Origin: an uncultured Lachnospiraceae bacterium
GTDB taxonomy: Bacteria > Bacillota > Clostridia > Lachnospirales > Lachnospiraceae
Direction: 5' to 3'
DNA length: 64,000 bases
Assembly (NCBI GenBank): GCA_947630025.1
Contig: CANRFZ010000001.1
Location: forward strand, 62,001-126,000
Positions 54,343 through 62,621 of the stretch are shown here, piece by piece. The translations under genes were made by a program, and so were the position numbers. The first letter of the stretch is position 1, and every line of letters begins with the position of its first letter. A model generated the notes under the pieces. The model was not told where the DNA came from, did not search any database, and was given only the letters and a program-made list of their open reading frames with translations.

Positions 54343-55887
54343 TCAGCCCTTGATCAGCAGCGACTTGCCCGTCATCTCCGCGGGCTGCTCCATCTCCATC
54401 AGCTCGATGATCGTAGGTACGATATCCGCCAGACAGCCGCCCTCGCGCAGCTTGTAGGACGGATCGGCATTGACCAGAATAAACGGCACCTGATTGGTGG
54501 TGTGTGCCGTAAACGGCGCGCCCGTCTCATAGTCGATGAGCTGCTCCGCGTTGCCGTGGTCGGCGCAGATAAACAGAAAGCCGTCCACCTCCTTGACCGC
54601 TTCCACGGCGCGGCCCACACACTCGTCTACCGCTTCCACGGCTTTGATCGCCGCAGCCTCCACGCCGGTGTGTCCCACCATGTCGGGATTGGCGAAGTTG
54701 ATGATGATCACGTCGTACTTGCCGGATTTGATACACTCCACCAGCCTGTCGCACACCTCGTAGGCGCTCATCTGGGGTTTCAGGTCATAGGTCGCCACAT
54801 CCTTGGGGGAATTGACCAGAATCCGCTCCTCATCCCGGTTCGGCTCCTCCACGCCGCCGTTAAAAAAGAACGTGACGTGCGCGTATTTTTCCGTCTCGGC
54901 CAGTCTTACCTGTTTCATATTATGGGCGGCGATCCATTCGCCGAAAGTGTTGGTCACGGAAATCTTGTGGAACGCCACTTCCTTGTTCGGAATCGTCGGA
55001 TCATAATCGGAGAAGCATACATAGGTGAGGTTCAGCTTCTTCTCCCGCGCAAAGCCCTTGAAATCATCGTCGCAGAAGCTCCTTGTAATCTCTCTGGCGC
55101 GGTCGGGACGGAAGTTAAAGAAGATCACGGAATCGCCGTCCTTGATCGTCGCCACGGGCGCGCCGTTCTTCTTGACCACGGTGGGCTTTACAAATTCGTC
55201 CGTCTCGTCTCTGTCGTAGGAAGCCTGAATGCCTTCCGCCGCGCTCGGCGCTTCCAGCCCTTCGCCTTTGGTCAGGGCGAGATACGCTTTCTCCACCCTG
55301 TCATAGTTGTTATCCCTGTCCATCGCATAATAACGCCCGGTGACGGTAGCCACTTCGCCGACGCCGATCTTCTGCATCTCTTTTTCCAGCTCCTCCACGA
55401 AGCCCTTGCCGCTGGCCGGAGGGGTGTCGCGTCCGTCCAGAAAAGCGTGGACATACACTTTGCTCAGGCCGTTCCGCTTCGCCAGCTCCAGCAGCCCGTA
55501 GAGATGGGTATTGTGGCTGTGCACGCCGCCGTCCGACACGAGGCCGAACATATGCAGCGAAGAATCGTTCTTTTTGCAGTTATTGACCGCGTCCAGCAGG
55601 GCGGGATTTTCAAAAAAAGTGCCGTCCTCAATCTCTTTGGTGATCCGCGTCAGCTCCTGATACACGATGCGCCCGGCGCCCATGTTCAGATGCCCGACCT
55701 CGGAATTGCCCATCTGTCCGTCGGGCAGCCCCACCGCCATACCGCTGGCATTCCCCCGCACAAAAGGGCACTCCGCCATCAGCTTATCCATCACCGGAGT
55801 GTTCGCCTCCGCGATCGCGTTTCCCTCCGTCTTATCGTTCAGACCGTAACCGTCCAAAATCATCAGAACCGCCGGTTTCTTTCTCAT
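54343..55887 (-). CDS. gpmI: Cofactor-independent phosphoglycerate mutase
   Basis: A 514-residue manganese enzyme of lower glycolysis that interconverts 3- and 2-phosphoglycerate. The metal and serine sites are visible in LMILDGYG, GNSEVGHLNMGAGR (catalytic serine), FLDGRDTPP and CADHGNAEQ. AAAGGAG lies eight bases before the ATG at 55887; the frame continues to 55989 without a ribosome site. It appears to be a single-gene unit. Confidence 0.97.
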   Translation of the reverse strand: MRKKPAVLMILDGYGLNDKTEGNAIAEANTPVMDKLMAECPFVRGNASGMAVGLPDGQMGNSEVGHLNMGAGRIVYQELTRITKEIEDGTFFENPALLDAVNNCKKNDSSLHMFGLVSDGGVHSHNTHLYGLLELAKRNGLSKVYVHAFLDGRDTPPASGKGFVEELEKEMQKIGVGEVATVTGRYYAMDRDNNYDRVEKAYLALTKGEGLEAPSAAEGIQASYDRDETDEFVKPTVVKKNGAPVATIKDGDSVIFFNFRPDRAREITRSFCDDDFKGFAREKKLNLTYVCFSDYDPTIPNKEVAFHKISVTNTFGEWIAAHNMKQVRLAETEKYAHVTFFFNGGVEEPNRDEERILVNSPKDVATYDLKPQMSAYEVCDRLVECIKSGKYDVIIINFANPDMVGHTGVEAAAIKAVEAVDECVGRAVEAVKEVDGFLFICADHGNAEQLIDYETGAPFTAHTTNQVPFILVNADPSYKLREGGCLADIVPTIIELMEMEQPAEMTGKSLLIKG

Positions 55888-55979
55888 ACTCTTATCTCCT
55901 TTCACTGCTGCAGTAAATGTGATAAATGCCCGCGGGCTATGCCGCATGGCTTGTTCGGTATATTTTCCGTACCTAAAAC

Positions 55980-56009
55980 ATACTAGCACATTTCATGCCC
56001 TTTTGTCCA
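55980..56009 (-). promoter_or_regulatory. Promoter of gpmI
   Basis: TGGACA (56004-56009) and TAGTAT (55980-55985), 18 bases apart, with TGC before the -10. Confidence 0.45.
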
Positions 56010-56018
56010 TAAGTTCCT

Positions 56019-56128
56019 CATGACGCGCGCCGATCTTTGCCGCGCTGATTTTTCTCATGATGCCGCGCTGATCTTTACTGCGCTGATTTTTGCCGTACTG
56101 ATTTTTCATGACGCCGCGCTGATTTTAT
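56019..56128. repeat. Short tandem repeats upstream of the metalloprotease gene
   Basis: About six copies of a 15-base unit close to GATTTTTGCCGCGCT, some with an inserted CATGA, fill the gap between the gpmI promoter and the next gene. In one frame they would code for repeated ALIF-like residues, but the real start lies downstream. Confidence 0.7.
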
Positions 56129-56154
56129 GGTATGCTGAAAGTGAGGTGACTTGC

Positions 56155-56769
56155 ATGGCACAGGCAGCAGATTCCGCGCCGACGATGCGCATCCAATACC
56201 AAAGCAGACTCTACGAACTGCCCTACACGCTGGTGCGGAGCAGCCGCAAAAGCTACGCCGTCTCCATCGATCCCGACAGCGGCATAACGGTGCGCGTGCC
56301 GATGCGCACCACGCAGAAAGAGATCGACCGCCTTCTGGTGGAAAAACGGATCTGGATCATCAAGCACTATCTGGAAATGCAGAAGCGTCTGGCGGAAATC
56401 CCCCATTCCGATCTGACGGACACGCAGCGCGCCGCGCTGGAAAAAAGATATATCGACGCGGCCAGAGAATATATTCCTAAGCGTGTCGCCTATTATCACC
56501 GCTTTACGGGCGGTTCCTACCGCCGCATCACCATCCGCGACCAGAAGACACGCTGGGGAAGCTGCAGCGGAACGGGAACCCTGTCCTTTAACTGGCGGCT
56601 GATGCTGGCGCCGCCCGCGATACTGGACTATGTCGTCGTCCATGAACTGTGTCATCTGACCTACATGAACCACTCCGCGGACTTCTGGGAGATGGTGTCC
56701 TCCGTCTTTCCCGACTGCCGCGCCGCCCGCAAATGGCTCAAAGACCACGGACATGAGCTGCGCCTGTAA
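56155..56769 (+). CDS. YgjP-type zinc metallopeptidase (M48/SprT-like)
   Basis: A 204-residue cytoplasmic protein. The zinc signature VVHELCHLTYMNHS (HExxH plus a third histidine in the conserved H-x2-F-W end, SADFWEMV) and the preceding TRWGSCSGTGTLSFNWRL are diagnostic of the YgjP/DUF45 family. The function is poorly known; the fold resembles WSS1/SprT proteases. ATG at 56155 follows GAGG by eight bases, whereas the frame open to 56020 runs through tandem repeats. Confidence 0.88.
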   Translation: MAQAADSAPTMRIQYQSRLYELPYTLVRSSRKSYAVSIDPDSGITVRVPMRTTQKEIDRLLVEKRIWIIKHYLEMQKRLAEIPHSDLTDTQRAALEKRYIDAAREYIPKRVAYYHRFTGGSYRRITIRDQKTRWGSCSGTGTLSFNWRLMLAPPAILDYVVVHELCHLTYMNHSADFWEMVSSVFPDCRAARKWLKDHGHELRL

Positions 56770-56809
56770 AAAACGCCTGTGCAGCATAGGGAATCGCTGC
56801 ACAGACGTT
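56766..56809 (-). terminator. Terminator after mecA
   Basis: A stem of 9 bp (CTGTGCAGC/GCTGCACAG) plus four outer pairs is followed by six T on the minus strand. It lies between the convergent metallopeptidase and mecA genes. Confidence 0.75.
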
Positions 56810-56834
56810 ACGCTGCATGGTTTTATTTGACCGC

Positions 56835-57500
56835 TTACGCCGTATAAATCCGGCGCAGCCTGCTGACGGCACGATCCGCGATCAGGCACTCGCCGTGCTC
56901 CTGCAGATACAACATCCGCTCGTCGGAGACCGCGATCAGATTGCCAAACTCCACGGCCTGCGCGCTGATCTTATTGAACATCTTATAAGAAATCCTGCCT
57001 TTTTCCATCACGAGATAATACACATCGTCAGCCTTATACAGACTGCTCTTTACGGAGACGCCGGACGGAACCGAAGCCGTGTACTGCATGGCCTGATGCA
57101 GCGAGGCAAAGACGAACATACGCCGCCTCTCGTCAAAGGCATCCGCCTCTGCTCCCTGCGCGGACTGCCTGCCGTCGTACTCCGCCTTGTTCAGCTCCGC
57201 GTTGACGCCCTGCAGGACTTCTTTGAGATGCTGCAGGATATCCCGGAACACCGCCGGGCTCTCGTTCGTAAACGTGACTACAAGGCCGTCATTCTGGAGC
57301 GGCGTGATCTGCATGGCGATATTTCCGCCGGTAATCATGTACCCCACCTCGTCGTGCGCCCGCTCGATGATGTCGCGCAGGAACCCTTCGCCCTTTTCGT
57401 TGCGCTCAAAAATATCGGAGAGCGTCAGCCCGTATTCCAGCATATCCTCCGCGGTGATAATACATTGTACCGTTGCGTCGTTTATTTTCTTATACTTCAT
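56835..57500 (-). CDS. mecA: MecA-type adaptor protein
   Basis: A 221-residue adaptor that delivers proteins to the ClpC-ClpP protease, known in Bacillus for restraining competence. The N-terminal domain opens MKYKKINDATVQCIITAEDM, as in MecA; a charged, Ala/Gly-containing linker follows, then the C-terminal Clp-binding domain with SSLYKADDVYYLVME. The ATG at 57500 gives the normal family start. It stands alone with its own terminator. Confidence 0.88.
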   Translation of the reverse strand: MKYKKINDATVQCIITAEDMLEYGLTLSDIFERNEKGEGFLRDIIERAHDEVGYMITGGNIAMQITPLQNDGLVVTFTNESPAVFRDILQHLKEVLQGVNAELNKAEYDGRQSAQGAEADAFDERRRMFVFASLHQAMQYTASVPSGVSVKSSLYKADDVYYLVMEKGRISYKMFNKISAQAVEFGNLIAVSDERMLYLQEHGECLIADRAVSRLRRIYTA

Positions 57501-57932
57501 AAAAACCACTATCCTCTGTCTGCATCGCGCCATGCGCATAATTACCGAGTCTGTGTTTATTACCCTATGTCTCTGATGCCAATAATGTAAATCATTTCGG
57601 GAGAATCCCGCAGGGATTCTCTTGAAGCAGGCTGCTGAGCCTGCTTCTATTGTATCACATCCTTAGGGAAATTGCAAAACCGCGTTTCTCGAAGTCCGCG
57701 CCGTTTCTACCCTCTTTTCGCCATTTTGCGTAATTTTATTTAAATTTAATAAATGGTTCCGCTATTTTCCGGCGCAATTTGCGCGCCGGCACCGGAAAAC
57801 AACCGCAGAAAAGATACCGCGGACGGTTAAGAAACGGAACAGTCCTGCCGATATATTTGATAGAACAAGAGGTTCACGATAAATATCCAAGGAGGGATCA
57901 CAGCAATCTATGCAGCAGAGAGGAATTATAAA
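57501..57932. other. Intergenic region 57.5-57.9 kb with structured leader
   Basis: 432 bases without a gene. It holds two adjacent hairpins (57601-57647), an AT-rich stretch (57720-57770), and a nested hairpin TTTTCCGG (57775-57782) / CCGGAAAA (57802-57809) with an inner CCGGCGC/GCGCCGG stem. Further pairings and a weak TTGATA-N17-TAAATA promoter candidate precede the small gene at 57933. It matches no riboswitch class I know. Confidence 0.45.
57601..57647. repeat. Paired perfect hairpins
   Basis: GAGAATCCC (57601-57609) pairs with GGGATTCTC (57613-57621), and GAAGCAGGC (57624-57632) with GCCTGCTTC (57639-57647). The two-hairpin form resembles the element at 52048-52095. Confidence 0.7.
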
Positions 57933-58172
57933 GTGGAAGCGGTAATGGCGATGCCCGCGTTAAGGAAGGTTTCTTCCAATGACAAAAGACGCCAGCCCAA
58001 GCAGAACCCGTCCGAGACTTTCGCAAAGAAATTTTTTGCGGACATTCTGGACGAGGCTTGTGAAAAGGAAGCGGAACAGACTCACGCGCAGACCATTCAG
58101 GTGCAGACCGCTGGTTACACGAGAAACGCCCTTCCTTTTTACAACATCGTTAAGATGAGAGAATATTGTTAG
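57933..58172 (+). CDS. Small conserved Lachnospiraceae-type protein
   Basis: A 79-residue basic protein without a known domain. It starts at GTG, eight bases after AGGA, reading MEAVMAMPALRKVSSNDKRR. A helical middle (ETFAKKFFADILDEACEKEA) and an aromatic end (YTRNALPFYNIVKMREYC) follow. I recall similar short proteins in related genomes with the same YTRNxxPFYN ending; function unknown. A structured leader precedes it and a hairpin follows. Confidence 0.65.
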   Translation: MEAVMAMPALRKVSSNDKRRQPKQNPSETFAKKFFADILDEACEKEAEQTHAQTIQVQTAGYTRNALPFYNIVKMREYC

Positions 58173-58176
58173 CAGC

Positions 58177-58215
58177 GATGGCAGAGACACCGGAAGTCCC
58201 TGCCATCTGCCGTTT
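58177..58215. terminator. Hairpin between the small gene and trpA
   Basis: GATGGCAG (58177-58184) pairs with CTGCCATC (58200-58207), with a short TTT after it on plus. It lies between convergent genes and may end both transcripts; the T runs are poor. Confidence 0.45.
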
Positions 58216-58247
58216 ATGCGGGAAGCCTGATTCCGCGCGTCATTTTC

Positions 58248-59051
58248 TCAGCCTTTTTCGCCATTCATCTGCGCCTTAAAGGTGCGCACATAATCTTTGG
58301 CCACGTCCGTACTGTAATTGCTTTCCTCCATCAGCCGGATAAAATGGGAGCCGACGATGCAGCCGTCTATCGTATTTTTCATAGGCTCCACGTCCGCCGC
58401 CGTGCGGATGCCGAAGCCCATCATCACGGGAATCTTGGACACCGCCTTGACCTGCTCCAGATAGCTGACCACATTCCGGTGGAAATCCGCCTCCTGCCCG
58501 GTAACGCCCATGGACGACACGCAGTACACAAATCCCCGCGCATTTTCCAGAATCATAGGAATCCTGTCTCCCGACGCCGGAGTCACGAGCTGGATCAAAA
58601 TCGGCGCGCCGGGCGTCTCATCCAGCACTTTGGTCATCTGGGGCTGCTCCTCATAGGGCAGATCGGGGATAATCAGCCCGTCCACGCCCACTTCCGCGCA
58701 TTTCGCCGCAAAAGCCGCCAGACCGTAATACATCGCTGTATTGAAATACATCATAAACACGATGGGCACTTCGCAGCCTTCCGACCGCACCTGACGCACC
58801 ATCTCGAATATTTTCTTGAGATTAGCGCCCTTCTGTATCGCCCGGTAGGACGCCGCCTGAATCACCGGGCCGTCCGCCACCGGATCGGAAAAAGGGATGC
58901 CCAGCTCTATTACGTCGATCCCCGCCTCCGCCTGTGCCTTTAAGATGGCCGCGCTTCCCGCCATGTCCGGCAGTCCCGCGGTCATGTATGTAATGAACGC
59001 TTTGCTGCCGCGCTCCTTTACCTGCTGCAATCTTTCTTCGATTCTGTTCAT
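58248..59051 (-). CDS. trpA: Tryptophan synthase alpha chain
   Basis: A 267-residue TIM barrel that splits indole-3-glycerol phosphate and passes indole to TrpB. Catalytic residues lie in VIELGIPFSDPVADGP (glutamate and aspartate), with the phosphate-binding loops GVTGQ and GFGIRTAADV. ATG at 59051 has GGAG six bases upstream; 59063 is in frame but touches its AAGGA. It is the last gene of the trp operon. Confidence 0.97.
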   Translation of the reverse strand: MNRIEERLQQVKERGSKAFITYMTAGLPDMAGSAAILKAQAEAGIDVIELGIPFSDPVADGPVIQAASYRAIQKGANLKKIFEMVRQVRSEGCEVPIVFMMYFNTAMYYGLAAFAAKCAEVGVDGLIIPDLPYEEQPQMTKVLDETPGAPILIQLVTPASGDRIPMILENARGFVYCVSSMGVTGQEADFHRNVVSYLEQVKAVSKIPVMMGFGIRTAADVEPMKNTIDGCIVGSHFIRLMEESNYSTDVAKDYVRTFKAQMNGEKG

Positions 59052-59076
59052 GTTTCTCTCCATTCCTTTATGAAAT

Positions 59077-60261
59077 TTAATTCATATAGCCTTTGCCGCT
59101 GAAATAGGACTCGATCGTATGGGCGTCCTTGTCGCCGCGCCCCGACAGACACAGGACGATGGCCTGCTCCTTCGTCATGGTCTTCGCCTTCCGAAAGGCG
59201 TAGGCGAGGGCATGGGCGCTCTCGATGGCGGGGATGATCCCTTCGAGCCTGCATAGCTCCGCCAGCGCCTCCATCGCCTCATCATCCGTGACCGACACGT
59301 ACTGCGCCCGTCCGCTGTCCCTGAGATAAGCGTGCTCCGGCCCTACGCCGGGATAGTCCAGCCCTGCGGAGATCGAATGCGCCAACTGCACGTTGCCGTC
59401 GTCGTCCTGCAGCAGATAGGATCTCATGCCGTGCAGCACGCCGGGACGCCCCAGCGCCATGGCGGAGGCGTGTTTGCCCGTCTCGATGCCCATGCCGGCA
59501 GCCTCCACGCCGATCAGCTCCACGCCCGGCTCGTCGATAAAGTCCGCAAACATACCGATGGAGTTAGAGCCGCCGCCCACGCACGCCATCACCACATCCG
59601 GCAGCCTGCCTTCCTTTTCCATAAACTGCCGCTTCGCCTCGATGCTGATGCACTTCTGAAATTCCTTGACCATTCTGGGGTAGGGATGCGGCCCCACGGC
59701 GGAACCGATCACATAGAACGTGTCCTCCGCCTCCTTCGCCCAAGTGCGGATCGCCTCGTTGGTGGCGTCCTTCAGCGTGTTGCTGCCGGACTGCACGCTG
59801 ACCACCTTTGCGCCCAGCATCTCCATGCGCATCACGTTCAAATGCTGCCTCTCGATATCCTCGGAGCCCATATACACCTTGCATTCCATGTCAAAAAGCG
59901 CCGCGCCCGTGGCCGTCGCCACGCCGTGCTGCCCCGCGCCGGTCTCCGCGATCACCTTCGTCTTGCCCATTCTCCGGGCCAGAAGAATCTGCCCGATCAC
60001 GTTGTTGATCTTGTGGGCGCCGGTGTGGTTCAGATCTTCGCGTTTCAGATAAATCTTCGTGCCATATTTTTCCGAAAGACGCTTCGCATAATAGAGCGGC
60101 GTTTCCCTGCCCACATACTCCCTGAGATAATAATGGTATTCCTCCCAGAACTTAGGATCTCTGATGGCGTCCTCAAACGCCCGTTCCAGCTCCGCCAGCG
60201 TGTTCATCAGCGTTTCCGCCACATATTGTCCGCCGAACTCTCCGTAATACTTACTGCTCAT
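59077..60261 (-). CDS. trpB: Tryptophan synthase beta chain
   Basis: A 394-residue PLP enzyme that joins indole and serine. The PLP lysine is in [15 protein letters not shown] and the phosphate-binding GGGSNS segment is present. The start has GGAGGAG upstream. An ATG inside that ribosome site opens a four-codon frame whose TGA overlaps the trpB ATG, a possible coupling device. It follows trpF by 41 bases. Confidence 0.97.
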   Translation of the reverse strand: MSSKYYGEFGGQYVAETLMNTLAELERAFEDAIRDPKFWEEYHYYLREYVGRETPLYYAKRLSEKYGTKIYLKREDLNHTGAHKINNVIGQILLARRMGKTKVIAETGAGQHGVATATGAALFDMECKVYMGSEDIERQHLNVMRMEMLGAKVVSVQSGSNTLKDATNEAIRTWAKEAEDTFYVIGSAVGPHPYPRMVKEFQKCISIEAKRQFMEKEGRLPDVVMACVGGGSNSIGMFADFIDEPGVELIGVEAAGMGIETGKHASAMALGRPGVLHGMRSYLLQDDDGNVQLAHSISAGLDYPGVGPEHAYLRDSGRAQYVSVTDDEAMEALAELCRLEGIIPAIESAHALAYAFRKAKTMTKEQAIVLCLSGRGDKDAHTIESYFSGKGYMN

Positions 60262-60302
60262 CTCTCCTCCATTCCGAAACGTCCTCGTTTCCTTCTGCCT
60301 CT

Positions 60303-61070
60303 CTATGCTTCCTCCCACACGGTTCTGACCTGCCGCACGAACCGCCGGATCTTCTCTCTGTCCTTGCCGACTCTGGCAGGCGTATGCGCCGCGCTATCCG
60401 CCGGGGAATCCGCCCCGCAGGAACCTCCCCCCTGCGAATCTGCCCCATGCGAATCTGCCGCCGGAGATCTGTCCGCCGCTGGCACGTCCCGCTCCACGCC
60501 GCTGGACACATCCACCACATCGGGCCCTACGGCCAGAATCGCCTGCCGCACATTGTCGGCGCAAAGCCCGCCCGCCAGAAACAGCGGCTTCTCATCCCGC
60601 GGAAACTGCCGCAGCATCTCCCAGTCAAAAGTCCGCCCGCTGCCGGGGTTGCCCGCGTCGAACAGATACGCCTCCACCTTGGGGCAGTCATGGCACTTCG
60701 CATACAACTCCCGATCCGGCCCGTTAAAAGCCCGGATCATCGGGATCTCCAGCGCATCAAAAGCGGTTTTGGACAGTGGGCCGTGCACCTGTATTCTGTC
60801 AAATCCTGCCCATTGTATCGCCTCGATCTGCTCCGCCTCCGGCGACACGGTGACCGCCACCGTGCGAATCGGCCCGCCGGAAAGCGTCCTGCCCTTTCTG
60901 AGGACGGTAAGCAACTCCCGGGCCTCCTCCAGCGTCATATTGCGATGGCTCTTGGGATAAAAAAGGACGATCCCCGCATAGTCCACGCGCTCCTCGACGA
61001 TCCATGCCGCCTCCTGTGCGGAGACAAGCCCGCATATTTTAATTTTCGGAATCTTTTTTCCTGTCTGCAT
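60303..61070 (-). CDS. trpF: Phosphoribosylanthranilate isomerase with insertion
   Basis: A TIM-barrel isomerase, recognisable by [39 protein letters not shown] and VDVSSGVE. It is 255 residues, about 45 longer than usual. After SSGVE there is a repetitive insert (about residues 192-235) with four ADS units ([18 protein letters not shown]), coded by a degenerate 15-base repeat, before the normal [10 protein letters not shown] end. The catalytic cysteine (CGL) and aspartate lie outside the insert. Confidence 0.93.
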   Translation of the reverse strand: MQTGKKIPKIKICGLVSAQEAAWIVEERVDYAGIVLFYPKSHRNMTLEEARELLTVLRKGRTLSGGPIRTVAVTVSPEAEQIEAIQWAGFDRIQVHGPLSKTAFDALEIPMIRAFNGPDRELYAKCHDCPKVEAYLFDAGNPGSGRTFDWEMLRQFPRDEKPLFLAGGLCADNVRQAILAVGPDVVDVSSGVERDVPAADRSPAADSHGADSQGGGSCGADSPADSAAHTPARVGKDREKIRRFVRQVRTVWEEA

Positions 61071-61073
61071 CTG

Positions 61074-61847
61074 TCACAAAGCCTTCCACCGGCGCGCCAG
61101 CGCCTCCGGGTCCGGCGCTTCCATAAACACCGTGCCGATCAGGAGCGCGTCCACGCCCACACCTTTTAAAAACGCCACATCCTCGTCTCCCATAACGCCG
61201 CTCTCGGACACAAGCAGCGTGCCCTCCGGCTTTAGGGCGGCCAGCCGCTTGGTCGTGTGCAGATCGATGGAAAAATCTTTCAGGTTGCGGTTGTTGACGC
61301 CGATGATCTGCGCATCCAGTCCCACCGCCCGCTTCATTTCTTCCTCGTCGTGCACCTCCACCAGGGCGTCCATTCCCAGCGCGTAAGCCAGTTCATAAAA
61401 AAGCTGCAGCTCTCTGTCAGTCAAGATCGCCGCGATTAACAGGATGCAGTCCGCGCCGATGACTTTGGCCTCAAAGATCTGGTACGGATCGATGATAAAA
61501 TCCTTGCGGATCATCGGCAGCTCCGAAATAGCCCTGATCTGCTTGAAATAGTCCACGCTTCCGAGGAAATAATCCTCCTCCGTCAGACAGGAAATGGCGT
61601 CCACCGATGCGTTATACTGATCGATCCTGTCCGTCAGCTCGATCTTGCTCGCCATCCTGCCGTGGCTGGGCGAGGCTTTCTTAAACTCGCCGATAATCGA
61701 CAGGCCCTCTCCCGCCATGGCGTTGTAGAAGCTGATGCTCTCCCGCCCGCACGCCGTCGCCAGCGCCTTCATCTCCTCCTCCGGGATGCGCGTCTTGTGC
61801 TCCGCCAGCCGTTTCTTTTTGTCCGCTACGATCTCGTCTAATATCAT
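61074..61847 (-). CDS. trpC: Indole-3-glycerol phosphate synthase
   Basis: A 257-residue TIM-barrel enzyme that closes the indole ring. Visible are EFKKASPSHG (substrate lysine), KDFIIDPYQIFEAKVIGADC, VEVHDEEE, GVNNRNL and VSESGV. ATG at 61847 has GGAG six bases upstream and gives the normal start MILDEIVADKKKRL. The frame stays open to another ATG at 62021 with nearly the same context, which would add 58 residues. Confidence 0.96.
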   Translation of the reverse strand: MILDEIVADKKKRLAEHKTRIPEEEMKALATACGRESISFYNAMAGEGLSIIGEFKKASPSHGRMASKIELTDRIDQYNASVDAISCLTEEDYFLGSVDYFKQIRAISELPMIRKDFIIDPYQIFEAKVIGADCILLIAAILTDRELQLFYELAYALGMDALVEVHDEEEMKRAVGLDAQIIGVNNRNLKDFSIDLHTTKRLAALKPEGTLLVSESGVMGDEDVAFLKGVGVDALLIGTVFMEAPDPEALARRWKAL

Positions 61848-61858
61848 ACTATTCTCCA

Positions 61859-62026
61859 TTCCGGAGCGTTTTACGCGACAGGGGCAAAAAGTAAATTCCT
61901 TTGGAATTAACTTTGCCATCAGGGGAGTTTGTGGCGCTCCGGCACAAATTCCCAAACGAACAAAGTTCGTTTTGTGAAACAATCTCAGCACATCAGTGTG
62001 ATTTTTCACACTATTCTCCATTCTTT
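61859..62026. repeat. Palindrome-rich element between trpG and trpC
   Basis: Near-identical copies of ATGGAGAATAGT-TGA lie at the two ends (61859 and 62021 as first bases on minus), 162 bases apart. Between them are a long hairpin (61883-61899 with 61903-61917), an 8-bp stem AAACGAAC/GTTCGTTT (61954-61961 with 61965-61972) and a 7-bp stem AGTGTGA/TCACACT (61995-62001 with 62006-62012). CCGGAGCG and CGCTCCGG (61861-61868, 61935-61942) form a wider inverted pair. The whole element is an in-frame open stretch ahead of trpC. Confidence 0.75.
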
Positions 62027-62051
62027 TCTTCCTGTTGTCGGACGCAGCACG

Positions 62052-62621
62052 CTAGATAACGCCGTTGACAAAATTCTCAATCAGCCGTTTGCCGTGCTCC
62101 GTATAGATGGACTCCGGGTGAAACTGCAGCCCAACCACCGGATAGTCCCGGTGCCTGATCGCCATGATCTCGCCGTCCTCCGTCTGCGCCTGAATCCGCA
62201 GGCACTCCGGCAGGCCCTCCCGCATGACCGCCAGCGAATGATAGCGCGCCACCTTAAAAGGCGAGTCGATCCCGGTAAAGATCCCCGTGCCGTCGTGGGT
62301 GATCCGGCTCTGCTTGCCATGAAAAATCCGCTTCGCGTAGGACACCGTACCGCCCAGCGCCTCGCCGATGCACTGGTGCCCCAGACAGATTCCTAAGATC
62401 GGCTTCCTGCCGGTAAACCGCCGCACCGTCTCCATACAGATGCCGGCCTCCTTGGGACTTTTGGGCCCCGGAGACAGTACGATCTTGTCCGGATCGAGCG
62501 CCTCGATCTCGTCCGGCGTGATCTTGTCATTCCTGACCACGCGGATGTCGCCCGCAAACGTTCCGATATACTGATATAGATTATAGGTAAAAGAATCGTA
62601 ATTATCAATGAGCAAGATCAT
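62052..62621 (-). CDS. trpG: Anthranilate synthase glutaminase subunit
   Basis: A 189-residue class I glutamine amidotransferase that supplies ammonia to TrpE. The triad is visible: cysteine in GICLGHQCIGE, histidine and glutamate in LQFHPESI. It is the short form without a TrpD domain. Its ATG overlaps the trpE stop in ATGA form. Where trpD usually follows there is only the palindrome-rich element. Confidence 0.95.
   Translation of the reverse strand: MILLIDNYDSFTYNLYQYIGTFAGDIRVVRNDKITPDEIEALDPDKIVLSPGPKSPKEAGICMETVRRFTGRKPILGICLGHQCIGEALGGTVSYAKRIFHGKQSRITHDGTGIFTGIDSPFKVARYHSLAVMREGLPECLRIQAQTEDGEIMAIRHRDYPVVGLQFHPESIYTEHGKRLIENFVNGVI

Noticed and set aside
56020-56154. N-terminal extension of the YgjP-type protease
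   Set aside because: It would translate tandem repeats into a pseudo-hydrophobic segment; the ribosome site is at 56155.
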